Assembly: GCF_031921685.1 (NCBI RefSeq) | Contig: NZ_JAPDHU010000001.1 | Span: 2,046,001 to 2,110,000, forward strand | Reading direction: 5' to 3' | DNA length: 64,000 bases | Origin: Terripilifer sp031921685 | Lineage (GTDB): Bacteria; Pseudomonadota; Alphaproteobacteria; Rhizobiales; Beijerinckiaceae | Shown here: one piece after another, positions 49,281-58,029 of the stretch | Numbering within the stretch: position 1 is the stretch's first letter | Layout of the letters: the number at the start of each line of letters is the position of its first letter | Notes under the pieces: generated by a model | Databases searched by the model: none | The model's input: the letters and a program-made list of their open reading frames with translations, nothing else | Told to the model about the DNA's origin: nothing | Translations under genes and position numbers: made by a program

Positions 49281-50381
49281 TTACGAGGCGCGGGCGCTGC
49301 GGAAACGGCGGCGTTCCTGGCCGGTCGGCAATACAACCGGCGGTGGCACGGCGTTCATCATATCGGAGGTGAACACGCGGAACGTGTCCCGGCCGCCGGC
49401 TTTCGCCGCATAGAGGGCGGCGTCGGCTTGGGTGAACAGCTCGCTGACCTGACGTGTGCCGATACGGGCGATGCCGACCGAGGCGCCCATTTTGAACGAC
49501 CATAGGCTGCGTTGGATCGGCTGACGGATCGCCGCGACGATCCGCTCGGCCGTCATTTCGATGGCGCGGTCGCTCAGGCTGGCGTCGAGCAGAACGGCGA
49601 ATTCGTCGCCGCCGATGCGCGCCACCAGGCAGGCCGTGGCGCAGACGGCCTGCAGACGCTGGGCCGCCTCTTTCAGGCATTCGTCTCCCAAGGCGTGTCC
49701 GAACTGGTCGTTGATCTGTTTGAAACCATCGAGGTCGATCAACAACAAGGCGCTGAAAGGTGCGGGTGCGGCTTCGTCCTTGCCGAGGGTTTCCAGATGC
49801 GCCTGAAAGGTCGTGCGATTGGCGAGGCCGGTCATGACGTCGAATTCGGCGAGATGGCGCAGGCGATCGGAGAGGATCTTTTCTTCGGTCACATCCTGTT
49901 TCATGCCGAAGATGCGCACCGGCGCGCCATTCTCGCATTCCACCGTGGCGGTGATGCGGATCCAACGGCGTTGGCCTTTGGCGGTGATGATTTCCGCATC
50001 GAGGTTGAAACCGCCACGCTCGGCGATGGCGCGGCTGCGCCGTTCATGCAGCAGGCGCAGGGACTCGGGCGTGTAAAACGTCAGCAGGTTCTGGCGGTCG
50101 AGCGGCGCGCCGCGGGGAAGCTCGAAAAGGTCATAGACCTGATCTGTCCAGGTCAAGGCTTCGTCGGCGAGATTGCATTCCCACACGCCGATGCGCGCGG
50201 CAGCCGAAGCGCGATCGAAAATCTTGCGGCTATGGGCGAGGGCGGCCGATTGTTCGCGAATGAACTGTGTCTGGGTTTCGAGTTCCGCCCGTAGTCGCGT
50301 GATGATGGCGGTGAGGTCCTGCCGGCGATTTTCGCCAAATCTATCAGGCCAGCTTTGATCGGGCCTTGGGGCGATGGACAT
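49281..50381 (-). CDS. PAS-GGDEF diguanylate cyclase
   Basis: A 366-residue cytoplasmic protein. A coiled leader (1-55), a PAS domain (about 60-170) and a GGDEF domain (about 175-340) are seen. The active-site motif RIGGDEF (residues 255-261) is intact, so cyclic-di-GMP synthesis is likely. The inhibitory I-site RxxD that normally lies five residues upstream is not present, suggesting no product feedback through that site. No EAL domain and no membrane segment are visible. Confidence 0.92.
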   Translation of the reverse strand: MSIAPRPDQSWPDRFGENRRQDLTAIITRLRAELETQTQFIREQSAALAHSRKIFDRASAAARIGVWECNLADEALTWTDQVYDLFELPRGAPLDRQNLLTFYTPESLRLLHERRSRAIAERGGFNLDAEIITAKGQRRWIRITATVECENGAPVRIFGMKQDVTEEKILSDRLRHLAEFDVMTGLANRTTFQAHLETLGKDEAAPAPFSALLLIDLDGFKQINDQFGHALGDECLKEAAQRLQAVCATACLVARIGGDEFAVLLDASLSDRAIEMTAERIVAAIRQPIQRSLWSFKMGASVGIARIGTRQVSELFTQADAALYAAKAGGRDTFRVFTSDMMNAVPPPVVLPTGQERRRFRSARAS

Positions 50382-50564
50382 AGATCAGGGCTCGATATCT
50401 GTGAGCAGGACTTTGTGACGATAGAGCAGGAGCCTTAACGCTTCCTGCGCTGCAAAACAGAAATCCACAATTTCAACTGTTTCTCAAGCGGGCTCACGGC
50501 AATTGTGAGACAGCGTGATGGGAAATTTCATGGCAATCGGTTGCGGGCCAACTAGACTATTTCC

Positions 50565-51443
50565 ATGGCCGACCTAGTTCTTCCGTCGTGGCTGCCTTTC
50601 ACGGACCGAAATGGTCGTGTGCCGCCGCTCAAATTCATTGCCTTTGTTTTATGCATCGCGCCCGTGGTGTGGATGGCCGTTCAATGGCAGGCGGGCTGGC
50701 TGTCGCCCAAGCCGGTCACCGACATTCTGCGTCAGACCGGCGATTGGGCGATGCGGTTCCTTGTCATCACCTTGGCAGTAACGCCGCTGCGTTGGACGGC
50801 GCATTGGAACAAGGTCTATGCGGTCAGGCGTATGCTTGGCGTGACGGCGCTTCTCTATACGTTGGCGCATCTGCTGTTCTGGTTCTGGCAGCAGGATTTC
50901 GACTGGGGCCCGATCGTGATGGAAATGGTGTTGCGCACCTATCTGTCGGTCGGTCTTGCCGCGACATTGATCATGGTTGCTTTGGGCATCACCTCCAACG
51001 ATTGGGGCGTGCGCAAGCTGGGCTCGGTCGGCTGGAACAATCTGCATTGGTGGGTCTATCCGGCGGCCATTGCCAGTCTCGTCCATTATTTCATGCTGAT
51101 CCGTCTCAACGCCTTCGAACCGGCTTTGATGGCAGGGTTGCTGGCGTTGAGCGCGGGCTTCCGTTTCCTGCGCAAGCGCGAGAGCGATTTCACGCCGCTC
51201 AGCCTCTTGGCCTTGGCGGCGCTCGGTGGTCTTGCGACCGCGCTCATCGAAGCGGGCTATTACGCCTATTCGACGGGCGTCGACGTGCATCGCTTGCTCG
51301 AAGCCAATCTCGATTTCACCTATGAGATCCGGCCGTCCTGGTATGTGTTCGGCGCCGGCGTGCTGCTGGCGGTGCTGCGCATCCTGCGCAAGCCGGCTGT
51401 CATGGCCAAACGCACGGCGCGCGTTAGTCCTTCTTCGCGCTGA
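50565..51443 (+). CDS. msrQ: MsrQ/YedZ-like haem-binding membrane protein
   Basis: A 292-residue inner-membrane protein with the ferric-reductase-like domain of MsrQ. Cues: TDILRQTGDWAMRFLVITLAVTPLR as consecutive conserved parts, RRMLGVTALLYTLAHLLFW with a haem histidine, and LHWWVYPAAIASLVHYF with another. MsrQ passes electrons to the periplasmic methionine sulfoxide reductase MsrP; no msrP gene is next to it. The C-terminal 80 residues are longer than usual and include two more helices. Its 3' end overlaps the convergent DUF697 gene by 20 nt. Confidence 0.8.
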   Translation: MADLVLPSWLPFTDRNGRVPPLKFIAFVLCIAPVVWMAVQWQAGWLSPKPVTDILRQTGDWAMRFLVITLAVTPLRWTAHWNKVYAVRRMLGVTALLYTLAHLLFWFWQQDFDWGPIVMEMVLRTYLSVGLAATLIMVALGITSNDWGVRKLGSVGWNNLHWWVYPAAIASLVHYFMLIRLNAFEPALMAGLLALSAGFRFLRKRESDFTPLSLLALAALGGLATALIEAGYYAYSTGVDVHRLLEANLDFTYEIRPSWYVFGAGVLLAVLRILRKPAVMAKRTARVSPSSR

Positions 51444-52452
51444 ACAGGAACGGCGCGACATCGCCGACACCCGGCGGATCGTCGACGGAGAAAGGCATCG
51501 GCCGGCACACCGCCATGGCGGAAAGGCCGACGCGCGCCGTCAAGAGACCGTTCAACACGCCTTCTCCAAGCCGTGCCGAAAGTTTCGCCGCGATGCCGTG
51601 GCCGAGCAATTGCTGCACCAGGGAATCGCCGACCGCCATACCGCCGGTGACGGCAAGATGCGCGCCGACCGATTTGGCGATGCGCAGAAAGCCGAGCAGG
51701 CCCGGTCGGCCGCCATAGATTTCCGCCGTGCGGCGCACGAGACGGATGGCTTGCGCCACGACGAAGAGAACATCGAGCAGCGCGCGGGGCGAAATGGCAG
51801 TGACCACTGAAACGCGCTTGGCCGCATTGGCAATCTCGCGTTGCACCTGTTCGTCGAGCGGGTGAATGAGGCTGCGTTCGGCGATGTCGATGAGATCGCG
51901 GCCATCGACAATCTCGCGCGCCGTGCGCAAGACGACGGAGCGTCCCTGCGCCGTCTCCGGGCGTTTCGTATAGAGCGAGGCGAGATCGGTGACGAGTGAG
52001 CGGGCGGCGTCGCGATCATCCTTGATACGCGCTTCGGTGAGCGCCGCATGCAGTTTGGCGATATGGCGCTGGCGCAGCACGCCGGCAATCTCGCGGCCGA
52101 GCAGAACCGCAAGAGCGAGAATGGCGAGCGCCAGCAAAGCAACGCCGATCCAGCCCAGAGTGAGCGAGCGTGCGAACAGATCGTCGATCAGCGTGTTGAA
52201 CCAGAGGCCGAGCGCCAAGGTGATGAGGCCGCTGATGGCGGTGCCGAGCACGCCGCCCCAGGACAGGAACCGGCGTGCGATGATGCCGCGCGCCTGCGCA
52301 TATTCGGTGACGGCGTTTTCCGTTTCCGGCGTCGCCGTCTCCAGCTCGTAGGCGTCGGGCTGCTCCTCGATCGTGGCATGGGTCGTCGCGGGGGCGCCGT
52401 CCGCATCAAGGCGGAAAGCGCGGGGGCGGCGGATGGGGGCGTCCTGGGTCAT
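51424..52452 (-). CDS. TIGR01620/DUF697 (YcjF-like) membrane protein
   Basis: A 342-residue protein with a polar N-terminus (about 75 residues), two transmembrane helices near 75-130, and a C-terminal DUF697 domain (LLDVLFVVAQAIRLVRRTAEIYGG in separate pieces, and AVTGGMAVGDSLVQQLLGHG). YcjF homologues are always paired with the YcjX GTPase-like protein, as here with 19 nt between them. E. coli counterparts are stress induced. It is convergent with msrQ. Confidence 0.92.
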   Translation of the reverse strand: MTQDAPIRRPRAFRLDADGAPATTHATIEEQPDAYELETATPETENAVTEYAQARGIIARRFLSWGGVLGTAISGLITLALGLWFNTLIDDLFARSLTLGWIGVALLALAILALAVLLGREIAGVLRQRHIAKLHAALTEARIKDDRDAARSLVTDLASLYTKRPETAQGRSVVLRTAREIVDGRDLIDIAERSLIHPLDEQVQREIANAAKRVSVVTAISPRALLDVLFVVAQAIRLVRRTAEIYGGRPGLLGFLRIAKSVGAHLAVTGGMAVGDSLVQQLLGHGIAAKLSARLGEGVLNGLLTARVGLSAMAVCRPMPFSVDDPPGVGDVAPFLFSAKKD

Positions 52453-52471
52453 GGGCTATAGCGTTTCACAG

Positions 52472-53962
52472 CTAGAGAAGGCGGTCGCCGAGCAGGAATT
52501 CAAGCGCCCGGTCCATGCGGATATGCGGCAGGGGCGCCGGGCGCCCGTCGATCTGGCCTGCAATCGGTGGGCGGAACCGGACGAAACGCCAGTCGTTCTC
52601 GCCCTCCGGCAAGGCCAGGCCATCGCCGCGAAACACCCGTTTCGGATCGGCCGGCAATTCGCCGGGGAAGATGGCGGCCTCGGCCTTGCCATCGAAAATC
52701 TCGCCATCGACCTTTTCGCCGGCGAGCGGCACGCCGATGATGGCCTCCAGGCTTGTGCCGTTCTGGCGGATCGAGGCTTCGCGCGTGGCGCGGACGGCGG
52801 CGAGCGCGATGACATCGACACCGGCGCCGACCCCTTCGGCGCGGTGGATGGCGCGTTCGACGAGCAGTTTCAGAATGGCCTCCAGCCGGTCATGGTTGGA
52901 ATGGTGCAGATGATCGGCCTTGGTGGCGGCAAACAGAATGCGATCGATGCGCGGGCGGAAGATCGTCGAGATGAGCGACGAGCGGCCGGTGCGAAAGGCC
53001 GTCATCACGTCGGTCATCGCCGTTTCGAGATCGCGCACCGCCGAGGGGCCGGAGTTGAGCGCCGACAATGTGTCGACCAGGACGATCTGCCGGTCGAGCC
53101 TGGCGAAATGATCGCGGAAGAATGGCCGCACCACATGGGATTTATAGGCTTCGTAACGCCGCTCCATCATGGCGGCGAGCGAACCCGAGGCGATGCCGGC
53201 ACCTTCGCTCAACGGCAGCGGCGCAAAGGTGAGTGCAGGCGAGCCTTCCATTTCGCCGGGCAGCAGAAAGCGGCCGGGCGGCAAGGTCGAAAGCGCCAGC
53301 GCATCGTCGCGACATGCCCTGAGATAAGCGGTGAAGAGTTCGGCGGCGCGGCGGGCCTGTTCCTCGCTGGCGGGGCCTGAAGGATCGAGCGTGGCGAGAA
53401 AGCCGCGCCAATCGGCGGCCAGATGGGCGCGCGTCGCCGACGTGCTCGCATCGATGGTCTCGCGCGACCACTGCGCATAGTCCTTGGCGAGCAGCGGCAG
53501 ATCGAGCAGCCATTCGCCGGGATAATCGACGATGTCGAGGGCGAGCGAGGCGGGGCCCTTGCGCCAGCCCGTGGCGCGTTCGAATTCGATGACGATGCGC
53601 AATTCGGAAATGCGCCGCGTCGACTGCGGCCATTTTCTGAGATCAGGGCCGTCGGCGCCGCCGGTGAGATCGGCGAAATGATCCTCATAGGCAAAGCGCG
53701 GCACCGCATCGTCGGGCTGCGGATCGAGAAAGGCGCGGGTCAGCCGTCCCTCGGCATGGACGCGGAAAACGGGAAAGCTGCGCTGTGCGCGGGTCTCGGC
53801 CGAGAGGCGTAGCAGATGATGCACCAGTGCGGTGATGAAGACGGTCTTGCCGGAGCGCGACAGGCCGGTGACCCCCAGGCGCAGGCCCGTGCCGGTGACA
53901 TAGTCGGCGACGCTCTGCGTGGCGATGCGGGCTTCGTTGAAGAGGTCCGAGAACAGGCTCAA
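52472..53962 (-). CDS. YcjX-family P-loop protein (DUF463)
   Basis: A 496-residue protein of the YcjX/DUF463 family. The P-loop GLSRSGKT lies near residue 33, VLALDI/VDYPGEWLLDLPL-type switch sequence follows, and IVLVDTLSALNSG is a likely Walker B region. These proteins bind GTP and are upregulated by heat shock in E. coli. It is first in the operon and the DUF697 gene follows. In alphaproteobacteria the pair is often near cell-envelope genes. Confidence 0.93.
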   Translation of the reverse strand: MSLFSDLFNEARIATQSVADYVTGTGLRLGVTGLSRSGKTVFITALVHHLLRLSAETRAQRSFPVFRVHAEGRLTRAFLDPQPDDAVPRFAYEDHFADLTGGADGPDLRKWPQSTRRISELRIVIEFERATGWRKGPASLALDIVDYPGEWLLDLPLLAKDYAQWSRETIDASTSATRAHLAADWRGFLATLDPSGPASEEQARRAAELFTAYLRACRDDALALSTLPPGRFLLPGEMEGSPALTFAPLPLSEGAGIASGSLAAMMERRYEAYKSHVVRPFFRDHFARLDRQIVLVDTLSALNSGPSAVRDLETAMTDVMTAFRTGRSSLISTIFRPRIDRILFAATKADHLHHSNHDRLEAILKLLVERAIHRAEGVGAGVDVIALAAVRATREASIRQNGTSLEAIIGVPLAGEKVDGEIFDGKAEAAIFPGELPADPKRVFRGDGLALPEGENDWRFVRFRPPIAGQIDGRPAPLPHIRMDRALEFLLGDRLL

Positions 53963-53994
53963 GGGAACTTTCCGGCGGGTTGCAAAATCTTCGT

Positions 53995-54043
53995 TTTGAC
54001 GCGTCTTTGGGGCGCTTGGCTCAGCTAAACTGCAAAACGCTAT
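53995..54043 (+). repeat. GACGCGTCTTT-type intergenic repeat, copy B
   Basis: TTTTGACGCGTCTTTGGGGC...CTGCAAAACGCTA, about 85 percent identical by eye to copy A at 30736. Changes in the inner hairpin are partly compensated by G-T pairs. Confidence 0.75.
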
Positions 54044-54079
54044 GCCCTATGTAAGCGCAGTGGAACCGAAATCCCAATT

Positions 54080-55075
54080 TCACTCGGCCGGGAGGCGGGC
54101 TGGCATATTGTCGACCGCGCGCCGTACCAGATCGGTTTCGGCCCGATAGGGGCCGATTTCGACCGAGGCCATGTTGACGAGCGCGAGGAAGAAATTGGGC
54201 GTCGGGCGGCCTTCGGCGTCGAACAGCTTGAGGTCGTCGGTCGCATTGGCGGTGATGCCCTCGCTCATCTTGGCGGCATAATTGCGGATGCGCACGGTTT
54301 CACTGGCGCAGGCGACGAGCGGCACCGCCGGACCGGGCGAGGGCCCCAATGCCGGCAGGCCGAGCGAAGCGATGCGTACGGGCGCCAGCGAGATGACGGG
54401 CGCGGCCCGCTCACCCAGGCCGACGGCGATGGAGGGTGCGCGCATCATGGCGGGGCCACGGTCGGGCACGCGCGAGCGCACGACGAACGTGCTGTGGACG
54501 CGTTTGCCGCCGCGCTGGGCGCTGCGTTGCACGCCGCCCGGTCGATGGGAGGCGAGCCAGCGTGCCCGCAGCGTATTGCCGAGGCCACGGGTGGTGAGGC
54601 CCTTCACATTGGCGCTCTGGCGGCGAACACCGCTTTTTGCACCACTCCTCGTGCCGCCGACGCTCGCCACGACAGGGCCGCCGCATTCGGCCGGCGCCCA
54701 ACGCGAGATGATGGCGAGCGCGCTCTTGCGATTGAAGTCGAGATAATAGCGGCGCAGCAATTGCGCGGCGACGGCAGCGCCCTCGTCGGCGGACGAGAAG
54801 GCCACATGGCCGGCATTGTCGGTGGCGATCTCGCCGCTCCAGCGGGCGCTTTTGACGCACCAGTAATTGTTGAGGCGGATGCAGCGCGGCAGATTGGCGG
54901 GCTCCTGCGCGCTCAGCATGCGCAGGCGGCGGGAGAGGTCGGTTTCCAGATGCAAGACCGCTTGCGCGCGCCAGTTGGACACGGCGCGGTCGGCGGGCAT
55001 GTACAGGGCCGGCGTCAGCGCCAATTGCGGCGCGGAACCGACATTGAGCAGCAAGGCGAAAATCTCGGCCAACAT
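54080..55075 (-). CDS. Conserved hypothetical with possible P5-like domain
   Basis: A 331-residue protein I do not recognise by name. Residues 60-125 have NNYWCVKSARWSGEIA, AFSSADEGAAVAAQLLRRYY and ALAIISRWAPAECG, a pattern like phage-type structural/lysin-associated domains (PRD1 P5-like), which read WxG...F...GxRAAxxLLRxY...I..WAP. A basic Arg/Gly-rich middle (130-200) and a C-terminal alpha/beta-like segment follow. The first 24 residues are hydrophobic but without a clean cleavage site. It stands alone between YcjX and the SixA-like gene. Confidence 0.6.
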   Translation of the reverse strand: MLAEIFALLLNVGSAPQLALTPALYMPADRAVSNWRAQAVLHLETDLSRRLRMLSAQEPANLPRCIRLNNYWCVKSARWSGEIATDNAGHVAFSSADEGAAVAAQLLRRYYLDFNRKSALAIISRWAPAECGGPVVASVGGTRSGAKSGVRRQSANVKGLTTRGLGNTLRARWLASHRPGGVQRSAQRGGKRVHSTFVVRSRVPDRGPAMMRAPSIAVGLGERAAPVISLAPVRIASLGLPALGPSPGPAVPLVACASETVRIRNYAAKMSEGITANATDDLKLFDAEGRPTPNFFLALVNMASVEIGPYRAETDLVRRAVDNMPARLPAE

Positions 55076-55171
55076 CTGCTGATCCGTTTCAAGCGTTCTG
55101 CGGTTACAGGTTACGAAAACGCATCAAACAAATGATTGACGGCAAAATGGTGTTTTGAGCGGAAATGCCGC

Positions 55172-55699
55172 TCAATCGTCGCCGTCGTCACTGTCGGGGC
55201 GCAGCAGCTTCGGCGTGGTGAAATAGGCCAAATGCGCCTTTGCCGCGTTCAAATCGATCCATTCCGGAGCATCGAAGGCAAAGACCGCCAGGGCCGCCGT
55301 CGGGAAATGATCTATTGTGTCGGGGGAACCGCTGAGGGTTGCCAGCGAATGAGCAAGTTCCCCCATGCCGGGGTTATGGGCGATGATCATGACGCGCTCC
55401 GCCGGCGGTGGCGTCTTCATGACCGCCTTCAGAAGCGTCGCGCTATCGGCCAGATAGAGCTCGGGATCGAGATGCTGTTCGACTGTCCGGTCGAACTGGG
55501 CGGTGACGATGTCGAACGTCTGGCGCGTGCGCTCGGAGTCCGACACCAGAGCAAGGTCGGGAACGAGACCGCGTTCGCGCAGATGCTTGCCGATCAGGGC
55601 CGCATCGCGTTCGCCGCGATCGGTGAGTTTGCGGCCATGGTCGCCGTTGGGCGAGGAGCGCTCCGTCTTGGCGTGGCGCAGAAGAATGAGCTGAAGCAT
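55172..55699 (-). CDS. SixA-like histidine phosphatase
   Basis: A 175-residue enzyme of the histidine phosphatase superfamily. The phosphohistidine loop is LLRHAKT at residues 6-12; DGRKLTDRGERDAALIG and VSDSERTRQTF follow. VMIIAHNPGMGEL holds the second catalytic histidine. SixA removes phosphate from Hpt domains, which is notable with an Hpt protein at 44.8 kb, although they are not adjacent. The MoxR gene ends 8 nt upstream, so the two are probably one transcript. Confidence 0.92.
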   Translation of the reverse strand: MLQLILLRHAKTERSSPNGDHGRKLTDRGERDAALIGKHLRERGLVPDLALVSDSERTRQTFDIVTAQFDRTVEQHLDPELYLADSATLLKAVMKTPPPAERVMIIAHNPGMGELAHSLATLSGSPDTIDHFPTAALAVFAFDAPEWIDLNAAKAHLAYFTTPKLLRPDSDDGDD

Positions 55700-55707
55700 G
55701 GTCGCTG

Positions 55708-56550
55708 TTACCGCTCACGCCGATTGAGGAAGACGAGGCGTTCGAACAGATGCACGTCCTGCTCGTTCTTGATCAGCGCGCCGTGCAGCGGCGGGATGGT
55801 TTTCTTGGGGTCGCGCTCGCGCAGGGTTTCGACGGTGACGTCCTCGTTGAGCAACAGCTTCAACCAGTCGAGCAGTTCGGAGGTCGACGGCTTTTTCTTG
55901 AGGCCGGGAACATCGCGGACCTCGAAGAAAATCCGCAGCGCTTCTTCGACCAGCCGCTTCTTGATGCCGGGGAAATGCACGTCGACGATGCGCTGCATCG
56001 TGTCGTGATCGGGGAAGCGGATGTAGTGGAAGAAACAGCGGCGCAGGAAGGCGTCCGGCAGTTCCTTCTCATTGTTGGAGGTAATGACGACGATCGGCCG
56101 CTTGACGGCGCGGATGGTTTCGCCGGTCTCGTAGACATGGAATTCCATGCGGTCGAGTTCGAGCAGCAGGTCGTTGGGGAATTCGATGTCGGCCTTGTCG
56201 ATCTCGTCGATCAGCAACACGGGCCTGATGTCACTGGCGAAGGCTTCCCACAATTTGCCGCGCCTAATGTAGTTGCGGATGTCGGACACTCTGGGGTCGC
56301 CGAGCTGGCTGTCGCGCAGGCGCGACACCGCGTCATATTCGTAGAGGCCCTGCTGGGCCTTGGTGGTCGATTTGATGTGCCAGGTGATCAGCGGTGCCTT
56401 CGTCGCCTGGGCGATTTCCTCGGCCAGCACGGTCTTGCCCGTGCCGGGCTCGCCCTTGACCAACAGGGGACGTTCCAGAACGATGGCCGCGTTGACGGCC
56501 ACCTTCAGATCGTCGGTGGCGATATAATTGTCGGTCCCTTCGAAGCGCAT
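55708..56550 (-). CDS. MoxR-family AAA+ ATPase
   Basis: A 280-residue MoxR ATPase. Walker A is GEPGTGKT (about residues 33-40), Walker B VLLIDEIDKAD, and the sensor-1 region VITSNNEKELPDAFLRRCFF. These chaperone-like ATPases work with VWA proteins to insert cofactors or assemble enzymes. The likely partner is the CoxE-like VWA gene at 58030, which is on the opposite strand 1.5 kb away. GlsB-type and ACMSD-like genes lie between them. An in-frame start 4 codons earlier is possible. Confidence 0.94.
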   Translation of the reverse strand: MRFEGTDNYIATDDLKVAVNAAIVLERPLLVKGEPGTGKTVLAEEIAQATKAPLITWHIKSTTKAQQGLYEYDAVSRLRDSQLGDPRVSDIRNYIRRGKLWEAFASDIRPVLLIDEIDKADIEFPNDLLLELDRMEFHVYETGETIRAVKRPIVVITSNNEKELPDAFLRRCFFHYIRFPDHDTMQRIVDVHFPGIKKRLVEEALRIFFEVRDVPGLKKKPSTSELLDWLKLLLNEDVTVETLRERDPKKTIPPLHGALIKNEQDVHLFERLVFLNRRER

Positions 56551-56572
56551 CGCGCTGATCACCCTTTCTATT

Positions 56573-56827
56573 TCAAGCTCGCTTTATCAACGTCACAATC
56601 GCCAGGATTATGACAGCGCCGATGGTGGCGTGGACGATCGATCCGATGACGCCGGCACCGAGCGAAATGCCTAAACGGGGAAACAGCCATCCGGCGACGA
56701 AGGCGCCGACAATACCCAGAATAATGTTGCCGAGAAGGCCGAAGCCCCCGCCGCGCACGATGACCCCGGCAAGCCAGCCGGCGATGGCGCCGATAATGAG
56801 CGTGGTGAGAATTGCCGTTAATTCCAT
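56573..56827 (-). CDS. GlsB/YeaQ/YmgE-family small membrane protein
   Basis: An 84-residue inner-membrane protein with three Gly-rich helices. The family motif GAIAGWLAGVIVRGGGFGLLGNI is typical when split by its turns, and the second helix shows IVGAFVAGWLF. These proteins are induced by general stress; their action is unknown. It is first of a minus-strand run with MoxR and SixA, 23 nt before the MoxR start. Confidence 0.92.
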   Translation of the reverse strand: MELTAILTTLIIGAIAGWLAGVIVRGGGFGLLGNIILGIVGAFVAGWLFPRLGISLGAGVIGSIVHATIGAVIILAIVTLIKRA

Positions 56828-57017
56828 GAACAGCCTCCGTCCCGTGGTCCCAAGCCCGAAACCGGGCCAGACTCAACGAAACTAGTGCGGCCCCGCGGCG
56901 ATGGCGAGCGGTTTCTTGGGGCGGTTTCTTGGATCGGTCAGAGGGCGGTTTCGTTCGCTGGCCGGCTGCGCTATGGCCTTTAGAGAGAGTCTAGAAAAAT
57001 CATTTGGAGGAAACGAC

Positions 57018-57989
57018 ATGGCCAGAAACGACATGGCGCTGACGGGCCGTATCGACGTTCATCACCACGTCTTGCCGGAATTTTATAAGGACGTGCAGCG
57101 GCAGGCCGGCATCATGGGCAGTGCCTATCAGGCCTTTCCGGAATGGACGGCGGAAAAGTCCCTCGCCTTGATGGACGAGACGGGCACGGCCACCAGTATC
57201 CTGTCCTTTACCTCGCCAGGCATTTTCTTCGGCGATGTGGCGCAGACGCGAGCCTTGGCGCGGCAGTTCAACGATTGGCTGGCGGATCTCGTGGCGCGTC
57301 ACCCTAAACGTTTCGGCGCCTTCGCTTTTCTGCCTCTGCCGGATGTCGATGCGGCTTTGGCCGAGATCGCTCGTGTCTTCGACGATTTGAAGCTCGATGG
57401 CATCTGCCTGCTGACCAGCGTCGACGAGCGCTATATAGGCCATCCGGATTTTTGGCCGGTCTACGAGGAATTGAACCGGCGCAAGGCGGTGGTGTTCATC
57501 CATCCCTGCTATCCGCCGGGCACCGAAGCGCGGGGATGGGATATTCCGCGCATGCTGGTCGACTATCCGTTCGAGACGACGCGTGTCGCCACCAACCTGA
57601 TCTTCAATGGCGTCACCGAGAAGCTGCCTGATATCAAGTTCATCCTGTCCCACGCTGGCGGCACCTTGCCGATGCTGGCGCATCGCATCTCGCTGTTCGA
57701 CAAGAAGACCAAGCAGCAGGGCAATTACCCCAAGGGCGCGCTGCATTACATTTCACGTTTCTACTATGACACGGCGCTCAGCGGCCATGCGGCACCTCTC
57801 GACGCGCTGACCGCTTTCGTGCCGCCATCGCAAATCTTGTTCGGCACAGACTATCCCTATGTGTCCGAGGATATCGCCATCGCCGAAACGAAGGGGTTTG
57901 CGGCCTATGGCAAGTTCGATGCGGCCACCCGCGCCTTGATCGATCGCGGCAATGCGGAAGGGCTGTTTCCGCGCCTGAAGGAGCTTTAG
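57018..57989 (+). CDS. ACMSD-like amidohydrolase/decarboxylase
   Basis: A 323-residue amidohydrolase of the 2-amino-3-carboxymuconate-6-semialdehyde decarboxylase group. IDVHHHVLPEFY gives the zinc-binding HxH, VFIHPCYPPG a further ligand, and ILFGTDYPYV the catalytic aspartate. Members decarboxylate aromatic or muconate acids without oxidation. GGAGGAAACGAC precedes the ATG at 57018; longer starts overlap the divergent stress gene. The VWA gene begins about 40 nt downstream. Confidence 0.9.
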   Translation: MARNDMALTGRIDVHHHVLPEFYKDVQRQAGIMGSAYQAFPEWTAEKSLALMDETGTATSILSFTSPGIFFGDVAQTRALARQFNDWLADLVARHPKRFGAFAFLPLPDVDAALAEIARVFDDLKLDGICLLTSVDERYIGHPDFWPVYEELNRRKAVVFIHPCYPPGTEARGWDIPRMLVDYPFETTRVATNLIFNGVTEKLPDIKFILSHAGGTLPMLAHRISLFDKKTKQQGNYPKGALHYISRFYYDTALSGHAAPLDALTAFVPPSQILFGTDYPYVSEDIAIAETKGFAAYGKFDAATRALIDRGNAEGLFPRLKEL

Positions 57990-58029
57990 GCGGTTGGACA
58001 GGGCAGGTGCGGAAGGTTAGGATCGCCTC

